A stretch of 64,000 nt of DNA from Luminiphilus sp051201685 (GTDB lineage: Bacteria > Pseudomonadota > Gammaproteobacteria > Pseudomonadales > Halieaceae): the NCBI RefSeq assembly GCF_051201685.1, contig NZ_CP179213.1:1674001-1738000 (forward strand), given 5' to 3'. The translations under genes were made by a program, and so were the position numbers. Numbering within the stretch: position 1 is the stretch's first letter; the number at the start of each line of letters is the position of its first letter. Below, in pieces: positions 36,568 through 45,370 of the stretch. The notes under the pieces are model-generated. The model saw nothing but the letters and a program-made list of their open reading frames with translations, searched no databases and had not been told where the DNA came from.

Positions 36568-37470
36568 TTGGCGACCTTCCGAGAAATTCTGATTACTACG
36601 GAGTCACGGCTTGAGGCAGGAGACCTCCACTTCGGTCATGGCTATCTCGATGCCCATGATGAGGCTGTTGCGCTGGTGCTCGCGGCAGAGGGCCTGAATC
36701 CGCTAACGGGTTCTGAGATTCTTGACTTGGATGTGTCTTCAGAAGGGCTAGAAAAACTGCAAGGATATTTGCGGCAGCGCTTGGAGGATCGACTTCCCAC
36801 TGCCTACATTATTGGTTACGCGGCTTTGGGTGCGCTCACGTTCTGGTGCGATGACCGCGCGTTAGTGCCCAGGTCCCCGCTCATGTCAGTGATTCACGAG
36901 GGCTATAGCCCCTGGTTTTACCACCCTGTACCCAAGCGAATTGTGGATGTTTGTTGTGGTGGGGGTAGTTTAGGGTTGTTAGCAGCCTACCACTCTCCCG
37001 AAACGTCTGTTTTATTGTTAGATATCGATAATCGAGCCTTAGCGTTGGCTGAAGCCAATCGGCGCACTCAGGCATTGCCAAATACTCTGTGCGTGCAGGC
37101 AAATCTACTGGCGACACTGGCCCCTGAGTCGGTGGACATCATTTTAGCTAACCCCCCCTATGTCGATGCTGAGGACATGGCTAATCTGCCACGGGAGTTT
37201 CATCATGAGCCCCGAATCGCGCTGGCGGCAGGGGGCGATGGTCTTGATTTAGTACACGAACTCCTACGACAAGCTGTATACGTTTTATCGCCCGAGGGCG
37301 TGCTATTTTTAGAAGTGGGAAACAGCGCCCCAGCACTCACAGCCAGTTATCCAGATATTGCCTTTACATGGCTCGAATTAGCCAGTGGTGGGCATGGTGT
37401 ATGTGTGGTTTCAGCGAGCGAACTAAAGGCTTCGATTGATCTCACGGATAGTGGGTCTTCACAGGTATAA
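36568..37470 (+). CDS. prmB: Release factor/ribosomal protein L3 glutamine methyltransferase PrmB
   Basis: A 300-residue HemK-family methyltransferase. The AdoMet site VDVCCGGGSLGLLAA and the catalytic NPPYVDAEDM are present, and the N-terminal part resembles PrmB more than PrmC (FREILITTESRLEAGDLHFGHG). PrmB methylates a Gln of ribosomal protein L3. Start TTG 36568 is the first usable codon after an in-frame TAG, and AGGGCAG lies just ahead. aroC follows after 20 bases, an order seen in many gammaproteobacteria. Confidence 0.92.
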   Translation: MATFREILITTESRLEAGDLHFGHGYLDAHDEAVALVLAAEGLNPLTGSEILDLDVSSEGLEKLQGYLRQRLEDRLPTAYIIGYAALGALTFWCDDRALVPRSPLMSVIHEGYSPWFYHPVPKRIVDVCCGGGSLGLLAAYHSPETSVLLLDIDNRALALAEANRRTQALPNTLCVQANLLATLAPESVDIILANPPYVDAEDMANLPREFHHEPRIALAAGGDGLDLVHELLRQAVYVLSPEGVLFLEVGNSAPALTASYPDIAFTWLELASGGHGVCVVSASELKASIDLTDSGSSQV

Positions 37471-37490
37471 TGCGCCAAGGAGGCTGAGCT

Positions 37491-38603
37491 ATGTCAGGTA
37501 ATACACTTGGAAAATTATTTACGGTAACGACTTTTGGAGAGAGCCATGGTGCCGCTCTGGGGGCCGTTATCGATGGCTGCCCGCCCGGATTGTCGTTAAC
37601 CACGGCTGACTTGCAGGTAGATTTAGATCGTCGTAAGCCTGGCCAATCACGCTTCACCACGCAGCGTCGCGAAGCTGATGAGGTCGAGATTTTGTCAGGG
37701 GTGTTCGAAGGTAGAACAACAGGGACCTCGATAGGCCTTGTAATTCGTAACACGGATCAGCGCTCTAAAGACTACAGCAAGATCAAAGAAACCTTTAGAC
37801 CTGCCCACGCTGATTACACGTACCAACAAAAGTACGGCGTGCGCGATTATCGAGGAGGAGGGCGTTCGTCAGCTCGTGAAACTGCAATGCGTGTCGCAGC
37901 CGGAGCAATTGCAAAAAAGTGGCTGGCGCTTCAGGGTGTGTCTGTTCGGGGTCACCTGGCGCAGCTGGGCCCTATTATCCCTGAGGCATTAGACTGGAAC
38001 GTTGTCGAAACCAACCCCTTCTTTTGCGGCGATGCTGCGATTATCCCAGAGCTTGAGCAGTTTATGCAGACCCTCAATAAATCGGGAGATTCGATCGGTG
38101 CGCGCGTTACGGTTGTTGCCGATGGTTTGCCGCCGGGCTTGGGAGAACCTATTTTTGATCGCCTCGATGCCGAAATTGCCAGTGCACTTATGGGTATAAA
38201 CGCCGTCAAAGGCGTGGAGATTGGCGCTGGTTTCAACGTAGTTGAACAACGCGGATCTGAACATCGAGATGCGCTTACACCAGAGGGGTTCACCAGCAAC
38301 AATGCCGGAGGTGTGCTTGGTGGCATCTCATCGGGTCAGCCTCTGATCGCCAGCATCGCTCTGAAGCCTACCTCGAGTATTAGAATTCCTGGCGACAGTA
38401 TTGATCTTGCCGGAAACGCTACCGAGGTCATCACCACAGGGCGGCATGATCCTTGCGTGGGAATTCGTGCTGTTCCCATTGCTGAGGCTATGGTCGCGCT
38501 GGTTTTAATGGATCATTGGCTACGTCATCGAGGGCAAAATGCGGATGTTGAATCGTTGACGCCAGTAATCCCCGGGGCGGCTACCTCTGGGATCTCTGAG
38601 TAA
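37491..38603 (+). CDS. aroC: Chorismate synthase AroC
   Basis: A 370-residue chorismate synthase. GKLFTVTTFGESHGAALG at the start, RDYRGGGRSSARETAMRVAAGA in the FMN/substrate region and NNAGGVLGGISSGQP near the middle are family signatures. It makes chorismate from EPSP with reduced FMN. A strong AAGGAGG is eight bases before the ATG. Chorismate also feeds PabB at the other end of the window. Confidence 0.98.
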   Translation: MSGNTLGKLFTVTTFGESHGAALGAVIDGCPPGLSLTTADLQVDLDRRKPGQSRFTTQRREADEVEILSGVFEGRTTGTSIGLVIRNTDQRSKDYSKIKETFRPAHADYTYQQKYGVRDYRGGGRSSARETAMRVAAGAIAKKWLALQGVSVRGHLAQLGPIIPEALDWNVVETNPFFCGDAAIIPELEQFMQTLNKSGDSIGARVTVVADGLPPGLGEPIFDRLDAEIASALMGINAVKGVEIGAGFNVVEQRGSEHRDALTPEGFTSNNAGGVLGGISSGQPLIASIALKPTSSIRIPGDSIDLAGNATEVITTGRHDPCVGIRAVPIAEAMVALVLMDHWLRHRGQNADVESLTPVIPGAATSGISE

Positions 38604-38605
38604 CT

Positions 38606-38836
38606 GTGAAGCCGTATTTTTGGGATAAACGCCTTAGACGACGTGTAAGAACTTCACTGTTAGCAGTCGTAGCCACGGGCGCTTTATTTTGGGGCGCAAT
38701 CGACATTGTTGGTGTTCCGGCCAGCAATATGTTCCGGCTGGTGCTCGAGAGTATCTTGGTGATTGGCATCGTTATTGCACTTGCAGCGCTCGCGGGTTGG
38801 TTGTTGCACCGGTGGCGAAACCAATCCCCCGACTAG
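38606..38836 (+). CDS. Small two-helix membrane protein of unknown function
   Basis: A 76-residue protein with a basic start (KRLRRRVR), two membrane helices (about residues 17-36 and 43-67) and a basic end (LLHRWRNQ). GTG 38606 is two bases after the aroC stop, so it probably rides on the aroC transcript. I do not recognise a family. The 235 bases after it hold no clear gene. Confidence 0.55.
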   Translation: MKPYFWDKRLRRRVRTSLLAVVATGALFWGAIDIVGVPASNMFRLVLESILVIGIVIALAALAGWLLHRWRNQSPD

Positions 38837-39071
38837 CTGATGTCGCTTGGCAAAGCGATTACACTTCTCTCAGAACAGAGTTCATGACGGCCCGGTGCGC
38901 AAGAGCTCCTGATAGGCCGGAGCGAAATGTTTCCTTAATGGGAGTACCGTAACCCCGTGACAAGTGCAAAAATATTGCTCTATCTACGATTACAGAACGA
39001 CCTTAAAAGCAGATAGACTCATCAACAGAAACAGGGATATTTCTGTTGCCTCGAACCCAAAGGAATAATCG

Positions 39072-39875
39072 ATGAAATTGATCAAGTTCACTTTTCTCAT
39101 AAGCGCGCTGGCGCTTACCTCTTTGGCAAACGCCGAGCTTAACTGGGATACCGCATTAACAGGTGCCCATCGCAGCGAGGGTAACGCTGCGCGAAATGCA
39201 GCGAGGCATCCCAAAGAAACTCTGCAGTTTTTCGGACTGACCCCCGGCATGACCGTGATGGAAGTTGCCCCGGGTGGCGGGTGGTATACCGAGGTGCTAG
39301 CGGTTTTGCTGCGTGATCAGGGCACTTATCTGGCGGCGCATGGTACGCCTAACGGCGGTGCTTATACGCGACGTTCTCTGGGGGGCTTTCTTCGCAAGTT
39401 AGGCGAAAATAATGATGTTTACGGCGATGTTGTGGTCACTGAACTGCAGCCGCCTGCGGCGTTAGTGCCTGCCGAGCCAGGTACCGTAGACCTTGCTGTG
39501 GCGTTCCGAAACGTCCATTCGTGGATGCGCGCTGATCAGGTGGAAACCTACTTTTCAGCAATTTTTGACGCGGTGAAGCCCGGTGGGGTTTTCGGTTTGG
39601 TCCAGCACAGAGCTAAGCCAGGCACTCCTTTGGATGTCATGCGTAAAACTGCCTACGTCACCGAGGAACAGGTGATTGAATACGCTGAGCTTGCGGGCTT
39701 TGAGTTAGATGCGCGCAGTGAGATAAACGCCAATTCTCGAGATACCAAGGATTATCCCGGTGGTGTTTGGACGTTACCGCCGAGTTTGAGTGGCGATGAG
39801 GCCGATCGTGAAAAATATTTGGCCATTGGCGAGAGCGACCGCATGACACTGCGGTTTCGAAAACCGAACTCTTGA
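39072..39875 (+). CDS. Exported class I SAM-dependent methyltransferase-like protein
   Basis: A 267-residue protein with a clear Sec signal peptide (MKLIKFTFLISALALTSLANA) followed by a class I methyltransferase core. Motif I VMEVAPGGGWYTEVLA is intact, as are the post-I acidic part and DLAVAFRNVHSWM. It resembles the COG4798 group of predicted methyltransferases, many of which carry signal peptides. AdoMet is cytoplasmic, so a periplasmic location is puzzling. The substrate is unknown. It overlaps the next gene by four bases. Confidence 0.72.
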   Translation: MKLIKFTFLISALALTSLANAELNWDTALTGAHRSEGNAARNAARHPKETLQFFGLTPGMTVMEVAPGGGWYTEVLAVLLRDQGTYLAAHGTPNGGAYTRRSLGGFLRKLGENNDVYGDVVVTELQPPAALVPAEPGTVDLAVAFRNVHSWMRADQVETYFSAIFDAVKPGGVFGLVQHRAKPGTPLDVMRKTAYVTEEQVIEYAELAGFELDARSEINANSRDTKDYPGGVWTLPPSLSGDEADREKYLAIGESDRMTLRFRKPNS

Positions 39876-40177
39876 GCGCGTATCGTGATAACGCGCACCG
39901 CTCTCGGCTGATTGAGGGCGATCAAAAATCGCCGCTGAAACCCGAGCCAGCAGTGATAGATGCCGTTGGGTTGAAGTGTCCAGAGCCTGTTATGCTTCTG
40001 CACAACGCGATTCGCAAGGCCGCACCTGCTGGGTATGTGCGGTTAAATGCGACGGATCCTTCCACTCAACGGGATGTCCCCCAGTTCTGCAAATTTTTAG
40101 AGCACGAACTTGTGGACAGTAGCGTCGATGACGCCAGTGGTGTTTACACCTTTCTTATCAAGAAGCAGATGTCCTAG
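39872..40177 (+). CDS. TusA-family sulfur carrier-like protein
   Basis: The core has the TusA signature DAVGLKCPEPVMLLHNAIR with the reactive Cys, and the following strands match the family. TusA relays sulfur for tRNA thiolation and other uses. Two starts are possible. TTG 39872 overlaps the previous stop and gives 101 residues with an unusual 27-residue leader; GTG 39953 gives 74 residues, close to the usual ~80. I list the longer form because of the overlap, but the shorter one is equally likely. Confidence 0.75.
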   Translation: MSAYRDNAHRSRLIEGDQKSPLKPEPAVIDAVGLKCPEPVMLLHNAIRKAAPAGYVRLNATDPSTQRDVPQFCKFLEHELVDSSVDDASGVYTFLIKKQMS

Positions 40178-40184
40178 GCTTTAG

Positions 40185-40697
40185 GTGAATGCGTTCATGG
40201 CAATGGGGCTCGATGCGCGATGTATTGAGGGCGTGTTTTCAAGGGCCTTTGCTGCAGAATTTAATACTCGGCTGGTGGGTGGGGCCGACGAACCGCTTTA
40301 TCAGCCCCCCACGTCGGGCGCACCGGCTGAAATTTACTATTGCAGGGATTATGCACGCAGCGCGCTCCATGAGGTGGCTCACTGGTGTGTGGCTGGTTCA
40401 CGCCGCCGGCGCTTTAGCGACTATGGTTATTGGTATACCGCCGATGGCCGCGATACTCAGCAGCAAGCGGCTTTCTTTTGTGTAGAAGCCAAGCCTCAAG
40501 CTCTTGAGAGTTTTTTTTGCGCTGCAGCGGGCATAGCATTTGCACCAAGTCTCGACAATTTAAGTCTAGAAATTTCAGCAGCCATGCTGGAGCAGTTTCA
40601 GAATCAGCTGCGTCGGGAGCAGGCGCGGTTTAACAATCACGGGTTGCCCTTTCGGGCCGCGCGCTTCGCTCAGGCGCTGCGCAAGGCGCGAGCATAG
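40185..40697 (+). CDS. epmC: Elongation factor P hydroxylase EpmC
   Basis: A 170-residue protein with HEVAHW (His62, His66) in a short zinc- or iron-binding pattern, the signature of EpmC (YfcM). EpmC hydroxylates the lysylated lysine of EF-P after EpmA and EpmB, neither of which is in this window. GTG 40185 is used as start; ATG 40197 is an in-frame alternative. It sits eight bases after the TusA-like gene and 11 before pdxB. Confidence 0.88.
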   Translation: MNAFMAMGLDARCIEGVFSRAFAAEFNTRLVGGADEPLYQPPTSGAPAEIYYCRDYARSALHEVAHWCVAGSRRRRFSDYGYWYTADGRDTQQQAAFFCVEAKPQALESFFCAAAGIAFAPSLDNLSLEISAAMLEQFQNQLRREQARFNNHGLPFRAARFAQALRKARA

Positions 40698-40708
40698 AGT
40701 GCTAAAGC

Positions 40709-41839
40709 ATGGCTTACCGGATTGTTGCAGATGAAAACATACAGATCACACCTGAGTTGCTGTCGCTTAGCACGAGCCTGACAACCCTCGCTGGTAGAGA
40801 GATTGATCCCAGTCATTTGGTGGATGCTGACGTGCTTCTGGTGCGATCAGTAACTCAGGTAACCCCGGCGCTTCTAGCGCAGTCGTCGGTGGTGTTTGTC
40901 GGCTCGGCTACCGCGGGTGTCGAACATGTGGACACTGAGTATCTTAAATCTCGGGACATTCAATTTTCAGCGGCCCCAGGCGCAAACTCCAACGCAGTCA
41001 CCGAGTACGTATGTTCAGTTTTAGCGGCTCGGGGGCGTATTGCAGAGATTCTGATGGGTGCCACTGTCGGAATTGTGGGTTACGGCCATGTAGGTCGGCA
41101 GCTTGCTGGCGTTATTTTGGCGCTGGGAGGCAATGTGACGGTCTGGGACCCATGGGAAACCGTGCCGCCTGACATCAAAAGCTCTTCGTTAGAGTTTGTC
41201 CTGCAACAAAATATCGTCACTGTTCACGCGGCACTGCACGGACAAAGCCCTTGGCCTAGCCGAGCTATGATTGATGCGCCTCTTCCTTCGAAAATGCCGG
41301 CTGGACAACTCTTTATTAACGCCGCCCGCGGGGAGTTGGTAACAGAAGCTGCGTTGCAGGCATTAGCTGAAAACAGCGCAGACATTGTGCTGGACGTTTG
41401 GCCAGATGAGCCGTCAGTGTCCGCGGCTCAACTCGCGATGGTATCTGTGGGCACGGCACACATTGCTGGCTACACCCTTGGTGCAAAAGTCGCGGCTACC
41501 AATATGTTGGTCCATGCGCTCACTGGTAAGCGGTTCGGTGGCGAAATTTCTGCAGCTTCGCCCATCGATATGTCCGCGGATTTAGAGGTGCCGGACTTGC
41601 CGGAGGCCGCTTGGCTGACGCGGTTGCTTTTGGCGAGTTATGATCCAAACAAGGATTGCGCTGAATTGAGTAAAGTATGTGTGCAGGCGGTCGTGCCGCG
41701 TGACTTTGACAGATTGAGACGCAACTACAAATTGCGGCAAGAGTTGCGTGGTCGACCCGTGCTCATGCCGCCGAATTGTTCTGACCGTCTGAATCGCTTG
41801 GTTGTTGCCTTGGGTGCATTCCCTATGCGGGCGCAATAG
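40709..41839 (+). CDS. pdxB: Erythronate-4-phosphate dehydrogenase PdxB
   Basis: A 376-residue D-2-hydroxyacid dehydrogenase. The start YRIVADENIQ and the segment GSATAGVEHVDTEYL are typical for PdxB. The NAD-binding GIVGYGHVGRQLA, INAARGELV and HIAGYTLGAK (catalytic His) follow, and the C-terminal dimerisation domain is present. It is a step of deoxyxylulose-5-phosphate-dependent PLP synthesis. Confidence 0.95.
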   Translation: MAYRIVADENIQITPELLSLSTSLTTLAGREIDPSHLVDADVLLVRSVTQVTPALLAQSSVVFVGSATAGVEHVDTEYLKSRDIQFSAAPGANSNAVTEYVCSVLAARGRIAEILMGATVGIVGYGHVGRQLAGVILALGGNVTVWDPWETVPPDIKSSSLEFVLQQNIVTVHAALHGQSPWPSRAMIDAPLPSKMPAGQLFINAARGELVTEAALQALAENSADIVLDVWPDEPSVSAAQLAMVSVGTAHIAGYTLGAKVAATNMLVHALTGKRFGGEISAASPIDMSADLEVPDLPEAAWLTRLLLASYDPNKDCAELSKVCVQAVVPRDFDRLRRNYKLRQELRGRPVLMPPNCSDRLNRLVVALGAFPMRAQ

Positions 41840-41869
41840 TTCCTATGAAAAAAGAGAGTGGAAGTTTTT

Positions 41870-42274
41870 ATGGCAAACGATGAAAAAGCAGTGACCGAGG
41901 AAGAGTGGCGCAGCCAACTGACCGCTGACGAATACACAGTGCTGCGTGAAAAGGGGACTGAGAGAGCCTTTACGGGCGAGTATTGGAATGTTTTCGAGGA
42001 TGGTATTTACCACTGCCGTGGCTGCGGTGAGGCGCTATTTGAATCGACCAGTAAATTTGACGCAGGTTGCGGATGGCCAAGTTTCGATCGGGCGGCGAGT
42101 GGTGATGCCGTCAAAGAAGATAAAGATATGAGCCACGGAATGGTGCGAACTGAGATCTTGTGTCAGAAATGTGGGGGACATCTGGGACATGTGTTTCCTG
42201 ATGGCCCTACGGAGACCGGCCTACGCTACTGTGTGAACAGTTTGTCGGTGAAGTTGGAGGCCCCTGCAGAATGA
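41870..42274 (+). CDS. msrB: Peptide methionine (R)-S-oxide reductase MsrB
   Basis: A 134-residue reductase. The zinc site uses Cys49, Cys52, Cys98 and Cys101 (CRGCG and CQKCGG), the catalytic cysteine is Cys121 in GLRYCVNSLS, and Cys67 in AGCGWPSF is in the resolving position. It repairs oxidised methionine in proteins. ATG 41870 (MANDEK) is preceded by AGAGAG; an in-frame GTG at 41858 adds four residues. Confidence 0.95.
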   Translation: MANDEKAVTEEEWRSQLTADEYTVLREKGTERAFTGEYWNVFEDGIYHCRGCGEALFESTSKFDAGCGWPSFDRAASGDAVKEDKDMSHGMVRTEILCQKCGGHLGHVFPDGPTETGLRYCVNSLSVKLEAPAE

Positions 42275-42548
42275 AATCTGAGCGCGCAAACTGCAGCGAT
42301 AACTGGATCACAACGCGCACCGGTGTCAATCTTATGTGGGCGGCAGTATGACTGCGCGAAGCTCGGAAGGGTGCTTCGCCTGCGGTCGATGGGGTGCGTT
42401 TTGTGAATTTTTGAGACTGGGCTGCGTCGCTAAGAACTGGATTTTGTCAGCACGCTTGAAGACATCATCAGGACGGTGTCCTGAGATTTTCCAGACGCTC
42501 GCCCCCTATGGATCAGGGGGGCAAAGGTCTAACGGAAAATGCCATTTT
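42275..42548. other. Gap between msrB and tRNA genes
   Basis: No credible gene. A G/C hairpin, GCCCCC (42501-42506) with GGGGGC (42517-42522), has no T-run on either strand. Just next to the tRNA-Gly 3' end, AAAATGCCATTTT is an almost perfect short inverted repeat (about 42537-42549), too AT-rich to call a terminator. Confidence 0.35.
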
Positions 42549-42624
42549 TGGAGCGGGTAACGAGGTTCGAACTCGTGACCTCAACCTTGGCAAGGTTGCG
42601 CTCTACCAACTGAGCTACACCCGC
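42549..42624 (-). tRNA. tRNA-Gly (anticodon GCC)
   Basis: On the minus strand the cloverleaf is complete. The acceptor is GCGGGTG, the D-loop has AGCTCAGTTGGTAGAGC, the anticodon loop has TTGCCAA with GCC, the T-loop has GTTCGAAC, and the encoded 3' end is CCA. It is the second gene of a two-tRNA unit with only seven bases after tRNA-Glu. Confidence 0.97.
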
Positions 42625-42631
42625 TTAAAAA

Positions 42632-42707
42632 TGGCGTCCCCTAGGGGGTTCGAACCCCTGTTACCGCCGTGAAAGGGCAGTGTCCTAGGCCACTAGACGA
42701 AGGGGAC
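42632..42707 (-). tRNA. tRNA-Glu (anticodon TTC)
   Basis: On the minus strand the acceptor GTCCCCT, a D-arm with GTCTAGTGGCCTAGGAC, the anticodon loop CTTTCAC, the T-loop GTTCGAAC and an encoded CCA make a complete tRNA-Glu. It is transcribed before tRNA-Gly from the promoter at 42735-42763. Confidence 0.97.
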
Positions 42708-42734
42708 ACAGTCTCTGCAAGAGCAGAGGCGCGA

Positions 42735-42763
42735 ATGTTAGTAGCGTGGACGGGCTGCGTCAA
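42735..42763 (-). promoter_or_regulatory. Sigma70-type promoter of the tRNA-Glu/Gly unit
   Basis: On the minus strand TTGACG (42763-42758) and TAACAT (42740-42735) are spaced by 17 bases, followed by a GC-rich start region, as in stable RNA promoters. It lies 28 bases upstream of tRNA-Glu. Confidence 0.68.
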
Positions 42764-42877
42764 GTAAATGCCTCAAGTTCTGTCGCCTCGCTGCTGGGCT
42801 TTGGGTACACTTGGCACTCATTATTGCGCTTTCGCGGCCGCGATATGCCTTTTCACCCTACCATCCTGGGAAAAAAC

Positions 42878-43795
42878 ATGACTGCGGCACTAAAAATTGA
42901 AGGCCTAGAAAAGACCTATGACAATGGGTTTGTGGCACTACAGGGGATTGACCTCACTGTAGAGCCGGGAGATTTTTTTGCATTGTTAGGGCCCAATGGT
43001 GCGGGGAAGTCGACCACCATTGGTATTATTTCGTCTTTAGTTGCGAAATCTGCTGGCAAGGTTTGTGTTCACGGGGTTGATATAGATCGCAATTTCCCCC
43101 TCGCTAAAACACACCTGGGCATTGTCCCTCAGGAATTTAATTTCAACGTCTTCGAAAAAGTTGAAGACATACTGACTAATCAGGCGGGCTACTACGGCAT
43201 TCCTCGCATAGAGGCGTTACGCCGCACTGAACATTTTTTAGACCGACTAGGTTTGACTGAAAAGCGAGACACCCGGGCTAGGATGTTGTCAGGCGGCATG
43301 AAGCGGCGGCTAATGATAGCCCGAGCACTCATCCACAATCCTAAATTGCTCATTCTTGACGAGCCCACTGCCGGCGTAGATATCGAAATGCGGCGTTCCA
43401 TGTATGATTTTTTAAGAGAGATCAACGCTTCAGGTACCACCATTATTTTAACGACACACTACTTAGAAGAGGCTGAAGCACTGTGTCGCAATATGGCGAT
43501 CATTAACCACGGGAAAATAGTGACCAATCGCTCCATCAAAGATTTATTGAGGGATTTGCATAAAGAGGTCTTTATTCTCGATTGTGCAGGGCAGTTAAGC
43601 AGTGAATTGACTGTGCCGGGCTTTGATCTGGAGGTGCTTGACGATCATACGGTACAGGTGGCCATCGAAAAAGGACAAAATCTAGCAGAGGTTTTTGCAG
43701 CGCTGCATGAAAAGCAGGTGTCGGTTGTGAGTATGCGTAACGAAGCTAATCGACTGGAACAGATGTTCGTTAATTTGTTGGAGCAAACGGCATGA
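42878..43795 (+). CDS. ABC-2 type exporter ATPase
   Basis: A 305-residue ABC ATPase. Walker A GPNGAGKST, Q-loop VPQEFNFN, signature LSGGMKRRL, Walker B LLILDEPTAGVD and H-loop TTHYLEE are all intact, with a C-terminal extension of about 80 residues. It resembles YadG-like drug or lipid exporter ATPases. I chose ATG 42878; the frame stays open to 42746 but that part overlaps the tRNA promoter. It overlaps the permease gene by four bases. Substrate unknown. Confidence 0.9.
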   Translation: MTAALKIEGLEKTYDNGFVALQGIDLTVEPGDFFALLGPNGAGKSTTIGIISSLVAKSAGKVCVHGVDIDRNFPLAKTHLGIVPQEFNFNVFEKVEDILTNQAGYYGIPRIEALRRTEHFLDRLGLTEKRDTRARMLSGGMKRRLMIARALIHNPKLLILDEPTAGVDIEMRRSMYDFLREINASGTTIILTTHYLEEAEALCRNMAIINHGKIVTNRSIKDLLRDLHKEVFILDCAGQLSSELTVPGFDLEVLDDHTVQVAIEKGQNLAEVFAALHEKQVSVVSMRNEANRLEQMFVNLLEQTA

Positions 43796-44565
43796 ATCGG
43801 TACGAGCAATATGTTGCCTTCATGACCATTATGCGAAAAGAGATCCGCCGGTATCTTCGAATTTGGTCTCAGACGTTGCTTCCAAGCGCTATTACTATGT
43901 CGTTGTACTACGTGATTTTTGGAAATTTAATTGGCTCTCGTATTGGTACCATGGGGGGCTTTTCTTATATGGAGTTCGTGGTGCCGGGTTTGATTATGAT
44001 GGCAATCGTGACTAACTCGTACGCTAATGTGGTTGCCTCGTTCTTTGGTGCAAAATTTAATAATAGCGTTGAAGAGCTGCTGGTTTCTCCCATTCCCCCC
44101 TACATTATATTGTGTGGCTACGTCGCCGGCGGTGTTAGCCGTGGCATACTGGTTGCGGTCATTGTCACCGCCGTTTCGTTGTTTTTCACACGCCTTCCAA
44201 TTTACAGTCCATTGCTTGTGATTGTTGTTGTTGCGCTTACCTCCATACTGTTTTCGTTGTTGGGGTTTATCAACGCGGTGTTTGCTAACACCTTTGATGA
44301 CATCAACATTGTGCCCACTTTTGTTCTGACGCCGTTGACTTATTTAGGGGGTGTTTTTTACTCGCTAGACCTACTGCCCGATTTTTGGGCCGCCGTCTCC
44401 CAGGCCAATCCGTTGGTTTATGTCGTCAGTGCTTTTCGCTATGGCATGCTTGGCGTCAGCGATGTCAACATTAGCTTTGCGATCAGCATGATTTTACTTT
44501 GCGTACTCGTGGCATTCAGTTACTCGTTGCACTTGCTGCGAACCGGCAAACGACTGAGGACTTGA
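43792..44565 (+). CDS. ABC-2 type transporter permease
   Basis: A 257-residue protein with six membrane helices and the ABC-2 permease pattern, including LTPLTYLGGVFYSLDLLP and ANPLVYVVSAFRYGMLG. It pairs with the ATPase just upstream (4-base overlap). It is like YadH. The substrate cannot be read from the sequence. queF follows after four bases, so the transporter and queF may share a transcript. Confidence 0.9.
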   Translation: MNRYEQYVAFMTIMRKEIRRYLRIWSQTLLPSAITMSLYYVIFGNLIGSRIGTMGGFSYMEFVVPGLIMMAIVTNSYANVVASFFGAKFNNSVEELLVSPIPPYIILCGYVAGGVSRGILVAVIVTAVSLFFTRLPIYSPLLVIVVVALTSILFSLLGFINAVFANTFDDINIVPTFVLTPLTYLGGVFYSLDLLPDFWAAVSQANPLVYVVSAFRYGMLGVSDVNISFAISMILLCVLVAFSYSLHLLRTGKRLRT

Positions 44566-44569
44566 TGCT

Positions 44570-45370
44570 ATGGGCGGTGCCTTGGGAAATAAAATTGCAG
44601 CGCCAAAGCTTTATGCGCCTGAAATTTTAGAGCCCATTTCACGACGAGAAGGGCGTGATGCCTTAGGGATCAGCCAAACGGATATGTTTGGTTACGATTG
44701 CTGGCACCTTTATGAGCTGTCTTGGTTGAATGCTCAGAAACAACCCCAGCACGCCGTCGGTGTGCTGATTGTAGATGCCGCCTCACCAAAGACGATTGAA
44801 TCAAAGTCCTTAAAATTGTATCTCAACAGCCTAAATTTCCACTGTTTTGAGTCGCAAGCAGAGGCCGTAGACGTGATCTGTCGCGATATTGGTCGCGTGA
44901 CGGGATCGAAAGTCACTTTGACGATGCTTCCCCCAACTGAATTAGCGGCTATCACCCGTGAGCCCGAAGGTTGTTTACTCGAGGCTAGCGTGCAAGCAGC
45001 GGGTACTGAGCTTCATGCAGGCTCATGGTGCGACCTCGATGGTGACATAGCCAAACAAACGCTGGTGTCTCATCGATTACGCTCACTCTGCCCAGTCACG
45101 GCTCAACCCGATTGGGGAACTTTGGTAATTGAATACCTTGGGCTGCCCATAAATTTTGGCCAACTTCTCGCCTTTGTGGAGTCCTTTAGAGAGCACCAAG
45201 AATTTCATGAGCAATGTGTAGAACGTTGTTTTAAGGTTTTGATGCAACAGACCCATGCAGAGACCTTAACGGTGTCCGCTTTTTATCAACGTCGCGGTGG
45301 CATTGACATAACACCAGTAAGATCGAACGGGCCGCTTTTGCCCGAATATTGGCGTATGGGTCGTCAATGA
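44570..45370 (+). CDS. queF: NADPH-dependent 7-cyano-7-deazaguanine reductase QueF
   Basis: A 266-residue long-form (bimodular) QueF. The NADPH-binding ESKSLKLYLNSLNF and the catalytic Cys174 in RSLCPVTAQPDWG are intact. It reduces preQ0 to preQ1 on the path to queuosine in tRNA. The other queuosine genes are not in the window. Its stop overlaps the start of the YfiR-like gene by four bases. Confidence 0.95.
   Translation: MGGALGNKIAAPKLYAPEILEPISRREGRDALGISQTDMFGYDCWHLYELSWLNAQKQPQHAVGVLIVDAASPKTIESKSLKLYLNSLNFHCFESQAEAVDVICRDIGRVTGSKVTLTMLPPTELAAITREPEGCLLEASVQAAGTELHAGSWCDLDGDIAKQTLVSHRLRSLCPVTAQPDWGTLVIEYLGLPINFGQLLAFVESFREHQEFHEQCVERCFKVLMQQTHAETLTVSAFYQRRGGIDITPVRSNGPLLPEYWRMGRQ

Noticed and set aside
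42501..42522. G/C hairpin upstream of the tRNA-Gly 3' end
   Set aside because: Strong stem but no T-run on either strand, and it lies about 27 bases beyond the tRNA end, so a terminator call is not supported.
42336..42560. ORF of 74 residues before the tRNA genes
   Set aside because: Its composition is unlike the neighbours, it runs into tRNA-Gly and has no recognisable motif.
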